Notes: a model not told the origin generated them from the letters alone. A DNA stretch of 64,000 bases from Rhabdothermincola_A sp041688815 (GCA_041688815.1 JBDNHK010000107.1:1-64000), one strand, 5' to 3'; numbered from the stretch's first letter, positions 33,102 through 41,878 are shown. Numbers and translations: made by a program.

Positions 33102-33748
33102 CAGGACAGCCCGAGGGCGGTGAGGTCGTCGCCCGTGGAGTTGGCGGCGAGGACCGCCGGGCCCCCGACGCCGTAGAGCACGGCCGAGATCGAGCACGGC
33201 GACACGACGATGCGCTGGAAGAGATCGAGGTGGGTGCCGAGGGCCTGGGCCAGCGCCGCCTTGATGGTGTCGGCGTGGGAGACCGCCACGATCGTCTCAC
33301 CGGGATGGCGGGCCACGAGGCGGTCGAGGGTCGAACACATGCGGGTCTGCATCTCGGTGAACGATTCGCCCCCCGGGAACCGGAAGCCGCTGGGATAGCG
33401 CTGGACGGTGGACCACTCGGGGAGCTTGTTGAGCTTGGTGAGCTTCTCGCCCGTCCAGTCGCCGAAGTCGCACTCGAGCAGGCCGCGCTCGGCCACGACC
33501 TTGAGGCCTCTCGCCGTCGCGATGGGTGCGGCCGTCTCGCGGGTGCGCTCGAGCGGTGAGGCGTACACGGCGGCGACCTTCTTCAGGGCGCCTATCCGGT
33601 CGGCTGCGGCCTGGGCCTGCTCGCGGCCCTTGTCGGCCAGGTGCAGGCCCTTGGCCCGGCCGGGCAGGGTGGTGCCGGTGGTCGGGGTCTGGCCGTGGCG
33701 GACCAGCAGCACGAGCGTGGGCGGTGGGGTCTTTCGTCGGGGAACCAT
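33101..33748 (-). CDS. MSMEG_4193-family phosphomutase-like histidine phosphatase
   Basis: 215 aa. The histidine-phosphatase motif LVLLVRHGQTPTTGTTLPGR carries the catalytic His. YASPLERTRETAAPIA, LLECDFGDWTGEKLTKLNKL and the second His in IVAVSHADTIKAALAQAL complete the fold. The family is TIGR03848 (MSMEG_4193), found next to DUF3090 and SCO1664-like genes. It is the first gene of the three-gene unit; TATCGT lies 11 bases upstream of ATG 33748 and may be its -10 box. In mycobacteria the cluster is near the mycothiol gene mshC, which is not seen here. Confidence 0.85.
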   Translation of the reverse strand: MVPRRKTPPPTLVLLVRHGQTPTTGTTLPGRAKGLHLADKGREQAQAAADRIGALKKVAAVYASPLERTRETAAPIATARGLKVVAERGLLECDFGDWTGEKLTKLNKLPEWSTVQRYPSGFRFPGGESFTEMQTRMCSTLDRLVARHPGETIVAVSHADTIKAALAQALGTHLDLFQRIVVSPCSISAVLYGVGGPAVLAANSTGDDLTALGLS

Positions 33749-33914
33749 GAGCGCCGGTCACGATACCGAGACCGACGCCCGTCACCGACCTCGGGCGGGC
33801 TCTCATCCCCGGTCCGTTCGGGGCCGATTCGGGGGCGAGGACCCGATGGTCTACCGTATTTGGCGGTCCGCAGGCCCCCCTGCGCCGGATGAACGACGAG
33901 GACGGTTTTCCACG

Positions 33915-34430
33915 ATGCAGCGACGAACGGGCACCATGGTGGCCGCAGGAACTGCGGTGCTCGCCCTCGGGCTCAGCGCCTGCGCCCCCAGCAACACCCC
34001 GACGTCCTACAGCCAACCCGTGGTGGAGAAGAACTTCCTCCAGAGCTGCCTCAACCGTTACGTGAACCTGGTCAACGACACCCTCGCGGTCACCAGCGAC
34101 ACGCTGTCGACCGGCGTGGTCGGCGGCAGCCAGTCGCAGTGCGAGTGCCAGTTCAACGTGTTCGTCACCCAGGTGCCGTTCAACTCCAGCGACACCAACG
34201 TGTCGGGCTACAGCGGACCGAACTTCATCGACCTGAACGAGTCGCTGCAGGGCGACAACCCCGGTGAGGCCTTCAACGCGCTGCCCGCCAGCGTCCAGAG
34301 CGACATCAAGGCCTGCGCCCAGACCGGTCCCACCTCGGGATCGGGGCCCACCTTGCCCACCGGGGCCACGACGACCCTGCCCCCGGACACCCAGAACACC
34401 ACCCCCGACGGGCGCCCGCTCGACGGCTGA
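33915..34430 (+). CDS. Secreted lipoprotein, hypothetical
   Basis: 171 aa. Signal peptide with lipobox LGLSACAPS (Cys about 23). The mature domain of about 115 residues has further cysteines (SCLNRYVNLV, CECQF, IKACAQT), is rich in Ser/Asn/Thr, and ends in a Thr/Pro tail (TLPTGATTTLPPDTQNTTPD), typical of surface proteins. I do not recognise the domain. TACCGT at 33852-33857 may be its -10 box. It stands alone between divergent and convergent genes, so it is probably monocistronic. Confidence 0.7.
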   Translation: MQRRTGTMVAAGTAVLALGLSACAPSNTPTSYSQPVVEKNFLQSCLNRYVNLVNDTLAVTSDTLSTGVVGGSQSQCECQFNVFVTQVPFNSSDTNVSGYSGPNFIDLNESLQGDNPGEAFNALPASVQSDIKACAQTGPTSGSGPTLPTGATTTLPPDTQNTTPDGRPLDG

Positions 34431-34473
34431 ATGTCGCCCCTGGTGGGCGTCAGGCCGCGCCCTCCTGCTGCGG

Positions 34474-34496
34474 GAACGGACCCGGGGGTCCGGTTC
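34474..34496. terminator. Hairpin between convergent lipoprotein and FrhB-like genes
   Basis: GAACGGACC (34474-34482) pairs with GGTCCGGTTC (34487-34496) with one bulged C and a 4-base loop. It lies 44 bases after the lipoprotein stop and 15 bases after the FrhB-like stop on the other strand, and so may serve both. Confidence 0.5.
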
Positions 34497-34510
34497 GTCC
34501 CGGCTGTTGG

Positions 34511-35710
34511 TCAGGCCTTGGCGGCGGCCTTGGTCGGAGCCTTCTTCTCCGGCAGCCCGAGACGGACCCCGGCCTCGGCCCACTTCGGCCACCGCGAGCG
34601 GCTCTTCTCGGCCAGCTTGCGCATGAGGGCGATGGCGCCCGGGTCCTCGTCGCCCGGTCGGGCGATGATCGACCCGTCGGCGATCATGCGGGCGATGATC
34701 TCGCGCCCGAGGTCGGTGCGCACGATGGTGAGCGTCCAGTCGTTGTCCTTGCCGATCCCGCCGGTGGAGATGTCGGCGTGCTCGGCGGCGAAGTCGGGGC
34801 AGTACGTGCAGCCCTCACGGGTCCAGGCGTGGCACTCCTTGAGGTTGACCTCGTGGTAAGTGCCGTCCCGCATCCAGAGCTGGAAGACGCCCTTGATGTT
34901 CATCTTCACTATCTCGGCCTTGGGGAGGCGGTACTTGGCCTCGAAGAGCTCCTCGAAGATGGCGTCGTCGAAGGTCTTCGAGCACAGCAGGCCGATGTTG
35001 AACACGATGGGCTTGCTGATCTTGCCGACCTTGCGGCTCCACATCACCGGCGGCACCGAGGACTGGCAGCTCATGCCCACCAGGGCGAGCTGCTTGAGGC
35101 CCCGCTCGAGGGCGTCGTCGAGGGCGAGGGTGTTGGCCGAGTACGTGTAGCGGCTGCCGGCGGCGGCCAGCACCTCCTCGCGGTTGGTGGCCACGCCCGG
35201 GACGGCCTTCCAGGTGGTGGCGTCCCCGCCTTCGAGGTAGGAGGTGAGGGCACCGTCGATGTAGCCCTCGTCCAGCGCCCAGATGAGGATGGCCGAGACC
35301 AGGCCCCCGTCCTGGCCCATGCGGTGGACCATGTCGTCGCTGGCCCGGGTGAGCAGGATGTCGCCGTGGATACCGGCGACCTCGTCGTCCTCTCGTTCCC
35401 GGCCGAACAGGTGCTCGTCGGCCTGGGGCTCCCACAACCGAAAGCGCGGGCAGGCCCGGGTGCAGCTCGTGCAGCCCTTCTCGCCGTGGACGCAGTTGTC
35501 GAGCCCGAGCTCCTCCTCGATGTGGAAGGGCTTGTACCCGCCGGCCGAGTGGTCGTAGCCGATGACGTCGTGGGGACACGCGATGACACAGCCGGCGCAC
35601 CCCGTGCACAGCCCCGACGTGATGACCTCGCTGTAGAGCTCCTTCCACTGGAAGGTCCAGCGCTCAGCTTTGGCGGGGGCGGGAGCCGGTGCGGGGGCGT
35701 CGATCGTCAT
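34511..35710 (-). CDS. FrhB-type coenzyme F420 dehydrogenase beta-subunit family iron-sulfur protein
   Basis: 399 aa from ATG 35710. The N-terminal ferredoxin-type motif GLCTGCAGCVIACPHDVIGY holds a 4Fe-4S cluster, and CVHGEKGCTSCTRACPRF gives a second cysteine group. The FrhB domain follows (DGGLVSAILIWALDEGYIDG, GMSCQSSVPPVMWSRKVG, NIGLLCSKTF, GCTYCPDFAAEHADISTGGI), with more cluster cysteines. Relatives bind FAD and F420 or pass electrons. A Lys/Ala tail ends it. TAACCT lies 7 bases before ATG, indicating a leaderless mRNA. It is divergent from the acyl-CoA dehydrogenase across an 18-bp palindrome, so co-regulation is likely. The electron partner is unknown. Confidence 0.82.
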   Translation of the reverse strand: MTIDAPAPAPAPAKAERWTFQWKELYSEVITSGLCTGCAGCVIACPHDVIGYDHSAGGYKPFHIEEELGLDNCVHGEKGCTSCTRACPRFRLWEPQADEHLFGREREDDEVAGIHGDILLTRASDDMVHRMGQDGGLVSAILIWALDEGYIDGALTSYLEGGDATTWKAVPGVATNREEVLAAAGSRYTYSANTLALDDALERGLKQLALVGMSCQSSVPPVMWSRKVGKISKPIVFNIGLLCSKTFDDAIFEELFEAKYRLPKAEIVKMNIKGVFQLWMRDGTYHEVNLKECHAWTREGCTYCPDFAAEHADISTGGIGKDNDWTLTIVRTDLGREIIARMIADGSIIARPGDEDPGAIALMRKLAEKSRSRWPKWAEAGVRLGLPEKKAPTKAAAKA

Positions 35711-35717
35711 GGGGCGG

Positions 35718-35723
35718 AGGTTA
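35718..35723 (-). promoter_or_regulatory. -10 box for leaderless FrhB-like mRNA
   Basis: On the minus strand TAACCT is followed by seven bases and then the ATG at 35710. There is no room for a ribosome-binding site after the predicted start of transcription. Confidence 0.45.
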
Positions 35724-35758
35724 GTGAACCGAGTGGACGACCTGGCCACCTGGCGGTA

Positions 35759-35776
35759 CTCGACCGATCGGTCGAG
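35759..35776. promoter_or_regulatory. Perfect 18-bp palindromic operator upstream of acyl-CoA dehydrogenase
   Basis: CTCGACCGATCGGTCGAG is its own reverse complement over all 18 bases. It overlaps the GAGAAT -10-like box (35774-35779) 6 bases before the acyl-CoA dehydrogenase ATG and lies 49 bases from the divergent FrhB-like start. The GACCGATCGGTC core is the kind of site used by TetR-type repressors of acyl-CoA metabolism. The regulator is not identified. Confidence 0.6.
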
Positions 35777-35785
35777 AATGGGCGC

Positions 35786-37027
35786 ATGGACCTCACCTAT
35801 CCTCCGGAAGCCGAGTCGTTCCGCCTGGTGGCCCGGGCGTGGCTGGAGGAGAACCTCCCCGACGGCTGGTTCGAGCCCGGGTTTCGCATGGACGACGCCG
35901 AGCGGGCGGCCTGGAGCGACGACTGGACGAAGAAGCTCTTCGCGGGCGGGTGGATCTGTGCCACCTGGCCGAAGGAGTACGGCGGGAAGGGCCTCACCAC
36001 CATGGAGGCGGTGGTGCTCAGCGAGGAGTTCGCCCGGGCCGCGGCTCCGATGCGTGCCGACTTCTTCGGTGACACCCTCGTCGGCCCGACCATCCTGCAG
36101 TGGGGCACCGAGGAGCAGAAGAAGGAGTTCCTGCCCAAGATCCTGTCGGGAGCCATCGCCTGGTGCCAGGGCTTCTCCGAACCCGATGCGGGGTCGGACA
36201 TGGCGAACCTGAGCACGAAGGCCGTGCTCGACGGTGACGAGTGGGTCCTCAACGGCCAGAAGATCTGGACCACCCAGGGGTTCGTCGCCGACTACGTCTT
36301 CGTGCTCTGCCGCACCGATCCCGAGGCGCCGAAGCACAAAGGCATCTCCTACCTGCTGTGCCCGATGGACCAGCCGGGGGTGGAGGTGCGGCCCATCAAC
36401 CAGATCGACGGTGCGGCCGAGTTCGCCGAGGTGTTCTTCACCGACGCCCGTTGCCCGAAGGGCAACGTGGTGGGAGGACTCAACAACGGTTGGTCGGTGG
36501 CCATGACCACGCTCGGCTTCGAGCGGGGGAGCTCGGCCACCACCGGGCACCGCCGCTTCGAGACCGAGCTCGACCACATCATCGGGCTGGCGAAGGCCAA
36601 TGGGGCCATCGACGACCCGCTCGTCCGCCAGGGCCTGGCCCGGTGCTACAGCAAGGTCCAGATCATGAAGGTCAACGGCCTGCGGTCGCTGGCGTCGGTC
36701 ATCTCGGGCAAGAAGGACCCGGGGGTGGTGGCCCTCGGCGCCACCAACAAGATGTTCTGGAGCGAGTACCACCAACAGGTGATGAAGCTGGCGATGGACA
36801 TCCTGGGCATGGAGGGACAGATCCTCCTCGGTGACCCCACCGCCGAGGAGTCGGTGCCGGGGTACGGTCGTCGCCGCACCAGCGCCCGGTACCCGGCCAA
36901 CGCCCTCCAGTCGTCGTTCTTCTTCAGCCGGTCCGAGACCATATGGGGCGGCACCTCCCAGATCCAGCGCAACATCGTGGGGGAGCGGGTGCTGGGCCTG
37001 CCCAAGGAGCCCAAGGTCACGGTCTGA
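35786..37027 (+). CDS. Acyl-CoA dehydrogenase
   Basis: 413 aa. N-terminal helical domain, then WCQGFSEPDAGSDMANLSTK (FAD/acyl-CoA loop), WVLNGQKIWTTQG, the middle beta domain with YLLCPMDQPGVEVRPINQID, and a C-terminal helical domain ending RSETIWGGTSQIQRNIVGER, the standard QIQRNIIGER-type ending. The catalytic base cannot be fixed by eye. It oxidises an acyl-CoA at the alpha-beta bond and passes electrons to EtfAB, encoded at 30 kb. A perfect palindrome and a leaderless-type -10 precede ATG 35786. Codon use is normal for the window. Substrate unknown; the short N-terminus suggests a FadE-type enzyme. Confidence 0.9.
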   Translation: MDLTYPPEAESFRLVARAWLEENLPDGWFEPGFRMDDAERAAWSDDWTKKLFAGGWICATWPKEYGGKGLTTMEAVVLSEEFARAAAPMRADFFGDTLVGPTILQWGTEEQKKEFLPKILSGAIAWCQGFSEPDAGSDMANLSTKAVLDGDEWVLNGQKIWTTQGFVADYVFVLCRTDPEAPKHKGISYLLCPMDQPGVEVRPINQIDGAAEFAEVFFTDARCPKGNVVGGLNNGWSVAMTTLGFERGSSATTGHRRFETELDHIIGLAKANGAIDDPLVRQGLARCYSKVQIMKVNGLRSLASVISGKKDPGVVALGATNKMFWSEYHQQVMKLAMDILGMEGQILLGDPTAEESVPGYGRRRTSARYPANALQSSFFFSRSETIWGGTSQIQRNIVGERVLGLPKEPKVTV

Positions 37028-37095
37028 CCCGGTCCTGTCCCTTCGGTGGGTCGGAACGCCGCGCGAGGTGACCCGATGGCCGAAGGGGATCCCGA

Positions 37096-37101
37096 TACGA
37101 T
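37096..37101 (+). promoter_or_regulatory. -10 box of the LCP gene
   Basis: TACGAT lies 9 bases before ATG 37111, predicting a leader of about 3 bases. Confidence 0.35.
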
Positions 37102-37110
37102 CGACCGGTC

Positions 37111-38622
37111 ATGTCTGTGGTCCCCCCCGTGTCACCCGAGCCGTCCCCGCCGTTGCCCGTCACCGGTCGCAGTCGTCGCCAGCGGACCCTGCTCGGCCTC
37201 GGGATCGTGGTGGTGGTGGCACTGCTGGTGACCGGGGGAGCCCTCGGCTACGGCTGGTACCGCTACAACCAGATCGGGCAGGAGAACCTGGCCCTGGCCG
37301 AGTCCACCGGCGGAGGGCCCCAGAACTTCCTCATCGTGGGGTCCGACAGCCGAGACGTGGTGACCAAGTCCGACACCGACGCCAGCGCCTTCCTGAACGA
37401 GGCCGGGGCCGACCAGACCGGTCAGCGGGCCGACACGATCATGGTCGCCCGGATCGACGCCAAGGCCAAGACCATCGACCTGCTGTCGTTTCCACGCGAC
37501 CTGTGGATACCGATCATGCCCGGTGGCGGAAACCAGCGGATCAACACCGCGTACACCGGCAACGGACCCCAGGCCCTCATCGACACCCTCGGGGCCGACT
37601 TCGGGATCGACATCAACCACTACGTCGAGGTCAACTTCAAGAGCTTCAAGGGCATCGTCGACGCCGTCGGTGGGGTGCCCATGTACCTCGACCGCCCCAT
37701 GCGCGACGACCACACCGGGCTCTACCAGTACGAGCTCGGCTGTGTGAGCCTCGGCGGCGACCAGGGCCTGGCCTTCGCCCGGGCCCGTCACCTCGAGTAC
37801 AAGGACAGCAAGGGCCGTTGGGCCACCGACCCCAGCGGCGACCTGGGGCGCATCAATCGCCAGCAGGTGCTGATCCGTTCGATGATCGACCGGTCCCAGG
37901 ACCGCTTCGGCAGCCTCGACGTCAAGGCCGTCAACGACATCGTGAGCTCCACCGCCGACAACCTCACCGTCGACAGCGGTCTCGACATCGGCCAGATGGT
38001 CGACCTTGCTCGAGCCTTCCGTGGGTTCTCGGGCGACCAGATCGTGACCCACGCGTTGCCGGTGGTTCCGTTCATCACCAACGGGGGCGCAGACGTGCTG
38101 AAGCTCGACGACACCCTGGCCGAGGAGACGCTGAACATCTTCCGGGGCCTGCCCCCGGGCACGGTGTCCACCAAGTCGGTGACCGTGGCCGTGAGCAACG
38201 GCAGCGGTGCCGAGAAGCAGGCGACCAAGGTCTCGGGTGAGCTCGTCGGGCTCGGCTACAAATCCTCCGTCGCCGCCGACGCCCCCCGCACCCAGGCCCG
38301 CACGGTCGTGCGTCACGCCCCCGGGCTCGAGCGTCAGGCCGACCTCGTGGCCCGCCAGCTCGGCGCCGGTGCCGAGCTCCAGGCCGACAAGTCCCTCAAC
38401 GGGGCGGCCGTGCCCATCGTACTCGTCACCGGAACGGACTTCACCACCGTGCTCCCCGAGGCCCGTCCGCCGGTCGATGCGGCCATCACCGCACCGTCGA
38501 CCACCTTGGTCGACGGGCGGGCCACCGCGTCGACCGAGCTGAAGTCCTCGAACCCCGACGAGACCACGGGCATCGTGGGGGTGGCGCCGGGTCAGCCACC
38601 GCCGGGCACGGTCTGTCCGTAG
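37111..38622 (+). CDS. LytR-CpsA-Psr (LCP) cell-wall ligase with LytR_C domain
   Basis: 503 aa. A cytoplasmic N-terminus, one membrane anchor (LGIVVVVALLVTGGALGYGW), then the LCP catalytic domain: FLIVGSDSRD, RADTIMVARIDAKAKTIDLL, SFPRDLWIPI with the pyrophosphate-binding Arg, INTAYTGNGPQALIDTLGAD and LAFARARHLEY. The LytR_C domain follows (VTVAVSNGSGAEKQATKVSG, LGYKSSVAADAPRTQARTVV) and a Thr/Ser tail. LCP enzymes attach polyprenyl-linked glycopolymers such as arabinogalactan to peptidoglycan. wecA at 60.4 kb could start such polymers. Confidence 0.93.
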   Translation: MSVVPPVSPEPSPPLPVTGRSRRQRTLLGLGIVVVVALLVTGGALGYGWYRYNQIGQENLALAESTGGGPQNFLIVGSDSRDVVTKSDTDASAFLNEAGADQTGQRADTIMVARIDAKAKTIDLLSFPRDLWIPIMPGGGNQRINTAYTGNGPQALIDTLGADFGIDINHYVEVNFKSFKGIVDAVGGVPMYLDRPMRDDHTGLYQYELGCVSLGGDQGLAFARARHLEYKDSKGRWATDPSGDLGRINRQQVLIRSMIDRSQDRFGSLDVKAVNDIVSSTADNLTVDSGLDIGQMVDLARAFRGFSGDQIVTHALPVVPFITNGGADVLKLDDTLAEETLNIFRGLPPGTVSTKSVTVAVSNGSGAEKQATKVSGELVGLGYKSSVAADAPRTQARTVVRHAPGLERQADLVARQLGAGAELQADKSLNGAAVPIVLVTGTDFTTVLPEARPPVDAAITAPSTTLVDGRATASTELKSSNPDETTGIVGVAPGQPPPGTVCP

Positions 38623-38704
38623 TCATCCCCCGGGGCCACACCCTGGCCTTGGACCCGGGCCGGTTCTGACCCCCGCTCGCGGCCCGGCCGGCGATTCGCT
38701 TCAG

Positions 38705-38776
38705 CGCCCTCGGCAGGATTCGAACCTGCGCACACGCCTCCGGAGGGCGATGCTCTATCCCCTGAGCTACGAGGGC
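38705..38776 (-). tRNA. tRNA-Arg (anticodon CCG)
   Basis: Read on the minus strand, a 72-nt cloverleaf with acceptor stem GCCCTCG/CGAGGGC, D-arm GCTCAGGGGATAGAGC, anticodon loop CTCCGGA (anticodon CCG, codon CGG), T-arm GCAGGTTCGAATCCTGC and discriminator G. CCA is not encoded. A TATCGT box at 38820-38825 on the minus strand may be its -10. It is immediately divergent from argS, the synthetase that charges it. Confidence 0.95.
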
Positions 38777-38954
38777 TGGTGCCGGCGGGGCCGGTCACCG
38801 GCGGTGAGGCCGGAGGAGAACGATAGCGCCTGGTCACGGGTGGGTCCGTTCCGGTGACCCGACCGGTGGCCTTCCCCCGAACCTCGCTCAGCTCTCGGAG
38901 CCCGACGGTAGGCTCGACTGCCCGCACCTTCCAGCTCGGGAGAACCCGCCACTC

Positions 38955-40601
38955 GTGATCCGCGATCAGCTCGCCACCGCTCTGCACGCGGCGCTGTCGA
39001 CCCTCGAGGTCACCCCATTGCCGGAGACGGTGCACCTCGAGCGGCCGGCTCGGCGCGAGCACGGGGACTGGTCGTCGAACGTGGCCCTGGTCGCCGGCAA
39101 GAAGGCGGGTTGGAACCCGCGTGAGCTGGCAGGCCGCATGGCCGAGATCCTCAACGCCTCGCCCCCCCCGCACGTCACGGCGGTCGAGGTGGCCGGGCCG
39201 GGGTTCGTGAACTTCCGTCTGGCCGATTCGTGGCTCCACGACGTGCTGGCCGAGGTCGTCGAGGCCGGTGCGCACGACTACGCCCGCGTCGACGTCGGCG
39301 GCGGAGCCAGGGTGCTGGTCGAGTTCGTGAGCGCCAACCCCACCGGCCCGCTGCACGCCGGTCACGGTCGTGGCGCCGCCTACGGCGATTCGCTGGCCCG
39401 CGTGTTGGCCCGCACCGGTCACGAGGTCAGCCGGGAGAACTACCTGAACGACCGCGGCACCCAGATGCAGCTCTTCGTGGCGTCGCTGGCCGCTCGGCAG
39501 CGAGGAGAGGAACCGCCCGAAGGCGGGTACCAGGGTCAGTACATCCTCGACTGGGCGGCCGAGATCCCCGAAGGTGCCGACCTGCTCGAGTGGGGTGAGG
39601 CCCGGGCCATCGCCGACCATCGCGACACCTTGGCCCGCATGGGCGTGCACTTCGACACGTGGTTCAGCGAACGTTCGATGGTCGAGACCGGTGCCATCGA
39701 GACCACGCTGGCCGACCTGCGTGAGCGCGGGGTGGTGTACGACCACGAGGGGGCGGTGTGGCTGCGGTCCACCGACTTCGGCGACGACAAGGACCGGGTG
39801 CTGGTCAAGAGCGACGGTCAGTACACCTACCTGCTCCCCGACATCGCCTACCACCGCGACAAGTTCGCGCGGGGCCACGACGTGTTGATCGACGTGTGGG
39901 GCGCCGACCACCACGGCTACGTGCCCCGCATGAAGGCGGCCATGCAGGCTCTCGGTCATGGCCCCATCGAGCTGGAGTGCGCCATCATCCAGTTGGTCAA
40001 TCTCATCAAGAACGGCGAGCCGGTCCGGTTCTCCAAGCGGGCCGGCAACGTGGTGGAGCTGGCCCACGTGCTCGACGAGGTCGGCCCCGACTCGGCTCGT
40101 CTCACCTACCTGTTGCAGTCGATCGACTCCACCCAGACCTTCGACTTCGATCTGGTGAAGAGCCAGGCCATGGAGAACCCGGTCTTCTACGTCCAGATGG
40201 CCTACGCCCGTATTCGCAGCATCGAACGGGTCGCGACCGAGCGCGGGGTGACTCGTGTCCCCTTCACCGAAGTCGACCGATCCCTGCTGCTTCACGAACG
40301 CGAGCTCGAGGTGTTGCGCGTCCTGTCCGAGCTTCCCGACACGGTGGTGGCGGCGGCCAACGATCGGGCGCCGCATCGCATCGCCACCTGGGTCAGGGAG
40401 CTGGCCGGAGCCGTGCACGGCTCCTACCACGACTGCTATGTGATGGGCGATGGTGTGCCCGCCGAGCTCACCCAGGCCCGACTCTGGCTCGTCGAGGCGG
40501 CCGCCATCGGGCTGCAGATCGGACTCGACCTGCTCGGCCTCAGCGCCCCGGAGCAGATCCTCTCGGACCCTGGCGTCGACGCGGCCTCAACGGTGCCGTG
40601 A
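38955..40601 (+). CDS. argS: Arginyl-tRNA synthetase
   Basis: 548 aa, class I synthetase. The HIGH motif is in NPTGPLHAGHGRGAAYGDS; the KMSKS equivalent is degenerate (RFSKRAGNVVELAHVLDE), as usual in ArgRS. N-terminal Add-1 domain, VLIDVWGADHHGYVPRMKAA, and a C-terminal DALR anticodon domain (FYVQMAYARIRSI). It charges tRNA-Arg with arginine. A TAGGCT -10-like box lies at 38909-38914. GTG 38955 starts it, and its stop overlaps the lysA start by four bases (GTGA). Confidence 0.97.
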   Translation: MIRDQLATALHAALSTLEVTPLPETVHLERPARREHGDWSSNVALVAGKKAGWNPRELAGRMAEILNASPPPHVTAVEVAGPGFVNFRLADSWLHDVLAEVVEAGAHDYARVDVGGGARVLVEFVSANPTGPLHAGHGRGAAYGDSLARVLARTGHEVSRENYLNDRGTQMQLFVASLAARQRGEEPPEGGYQGQYILDWAAEIPEGADLLEWGEARAIADHRDTLARMGVHFDTWFSERSMVETGAIETTLADLRERGVVYDHEGAVWLRSTDFGDDKDRVLVKSDGQYTYLLPDIAYHRDKFARGHDVLIDVWGADHHGYVPRMKAAMQALGHGPIELECAIIQLVNLIKNGEPVRFSKRAGNVVELAHVLDEVGPDSARLTYLLQSIDSTQTFDFDLVKSQAMENPVFYVQMAYARIRSIERVATERGVTRVPFTEVDRSLLLHERELEVLRVLSELPDTVVAAANDRAPHRIATWVRELAGAVHGSYHDCYVMGDGVPAELTQARLWLVEAAAIGLQIGLDLLGLSAPEQILSDPGVDAASTVP

Positions 40602-41869
40602 GCCGGCTTCCTTTCTCCCTCTTGCCCGACACCTCCGAGGTCGGTGCCGCCGGCCAGCTCCTCGTCGGGGGTTGCGACACGCTCGAGCTGGCTCGCGAGT
40701 TCGGTACCCCCCTGTTCGTCTACGACGAGGCCACGCTGCGGGCGCGCTGTCGCGAGGCGGTGGCCGCGTTCGGCCCGGGGGTCAACTACGCCACCAAGGC
40801 CTTCCTGTGCCTGGCCATGGCTTCACTCGCAGCGGAGGAGGGGTGCAACCTCGATGTCTCCACCGGCGGGGAGTACCACGTCGCCCGCGCCGCGGGGGTG
40901 CCCGCGGCGCGGCTGGTGCTGCACGGCAGCAACAAGAGCGACGACGAGCTGCGGCGGGCGCTCCGCGAGGGCATCGGACGCGTCATCGTGGACTCCTTCG
41001 ACGAGATCGACCGGATCGAAGCCCTGGTGGGCCAAGGCCTGCCCGTCCCCACGGTGCTGCTGCGGATCACCCCTGGGGTCGAGGCCCACACCCACGAGTT
41101 CGTGCGCACCGGCCAGGACGACTCGAAGTTCGGCTTCGGCCTCCGCTCCGGTGACGCCGAGCTCGCCGTCCAACGGGTCACGGCGTCGCCGGCGCTCGAC
41201 CTCGTCGGGTTCCACGCCCACATCGGCTCGCAGGTCTTCGAGGCCCGGTTCTTCGAGCTGGCCGTCGAGGCCCTCGCTCCGTTCGTCCGCCGCCACCCCC
41301 TCCCCGAGCTGTCGTTGGGAGGTGGGCTGGGAGTGGCCTACGTCGAGGGCGAGGAGGCCCCCTCCATCACCGAGTGGGGAGAAGCCGTGCGCCGGGCCGT
41401 GGCCGCTGCGGGCATCGATGCGACGATCACCGCCGAGCCCGGTCGCGCCCTCGTGGCCCGGGCCGGCCTGACCCTCTACACCGTCGGCACCATCAAGGAC
41501 ATCCCCGACATCCGCACCTATGTGTCGGTGGACGGCGGGATGAGCGACAACCCCCGTCCCGTTCTGTACGGCAGCGGCTACGAGGCCTTCCTGCCCCGAT
41601 CGGTGGCGGCCGAGCGCCCCCGAACCGTCACCGTCGTCGGGAAGCACTGCGAGTCCGGCGACGTGGTCGTTCGTGACGCCCGACTCCCCGCCGACCTCGC
41701 CGTCGGCGACGTGTTGGCCACACCGGTCACCGGCGCCTACGGGCACTCGATGGGCTCCAACTACAACAAGGTGCCGCGTCCGCCGGTGGTGTTCGTCGGT
41801 GGTGGCGACGCCCGCATCGTGGTCCGACGGGAGACCTTTGACGACCTCGTCGCCCTCGACCTGGTCTGA
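40598..41869 (+). CDS. lysA: Diaminopimelate decarboxylase
   Basis: 423 aa, PLP-dependent fold III. The cofactor lysine is in VNYATKAFLCLAMA, the phosphate-binding loop in LSLGGGLGVAYVEGE, with GFHAHIGSQVFEARFFELAV and the dimer-active-site VGKHCESGDVVVRDA typical of LysA. It converts meso-diaminopimelate to lysine, the last lysine step. It begins with GTG 40598 in the argS stop, conserving the argS-lysA pair of actinobacteria. Confidence 0.96.
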   Translation: MSRLPFSLLPDTSEVGAAGQLLVGGCDTLELAREFGTPLFVYDEATLRARCREAVAAFGPGVNYATKAFLCLAMASLAAEEGCNLDVSTGGEYHVARAAGVPAARLVLHGSNKSDDELRRALREGIGRVIVDSFDEIDRIEALVGQGLPVPTVLLRITPGVEAHTHEFVRTGQDDSKFGFGLRSGDAELAVQRVTASPALDLVGFHAHIGSQVFEARFFELAVEALAPFVRRHPLPELSLGGGLGVAYVEGEEAPSITEWGEAVRRAVAAAGIDATITAEPGRALVARAGLTLYTVGTIKDIPDIRTYVSVDGGMSDNPRPVLYGSGYEAFLPRSVAAERPRTVTVVGKHCESGDVVVRDARLPADLAVGDVLATPVTGAYGHSMGSNYNKVPRPPVVFVGGGDARIVVRRETFDDLVALDLV

Positions 41870-41878
41870 CCGGACGGG

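Noticed and set aside
34778..35785. An N-terminal extension of the acyl-CoA dehydrogenase frame by 336 codons
   Set aside because: It is antisense to the FrhB-like gene; the dehydrogenase begins at ATG 35786 with a normal N-terminus.
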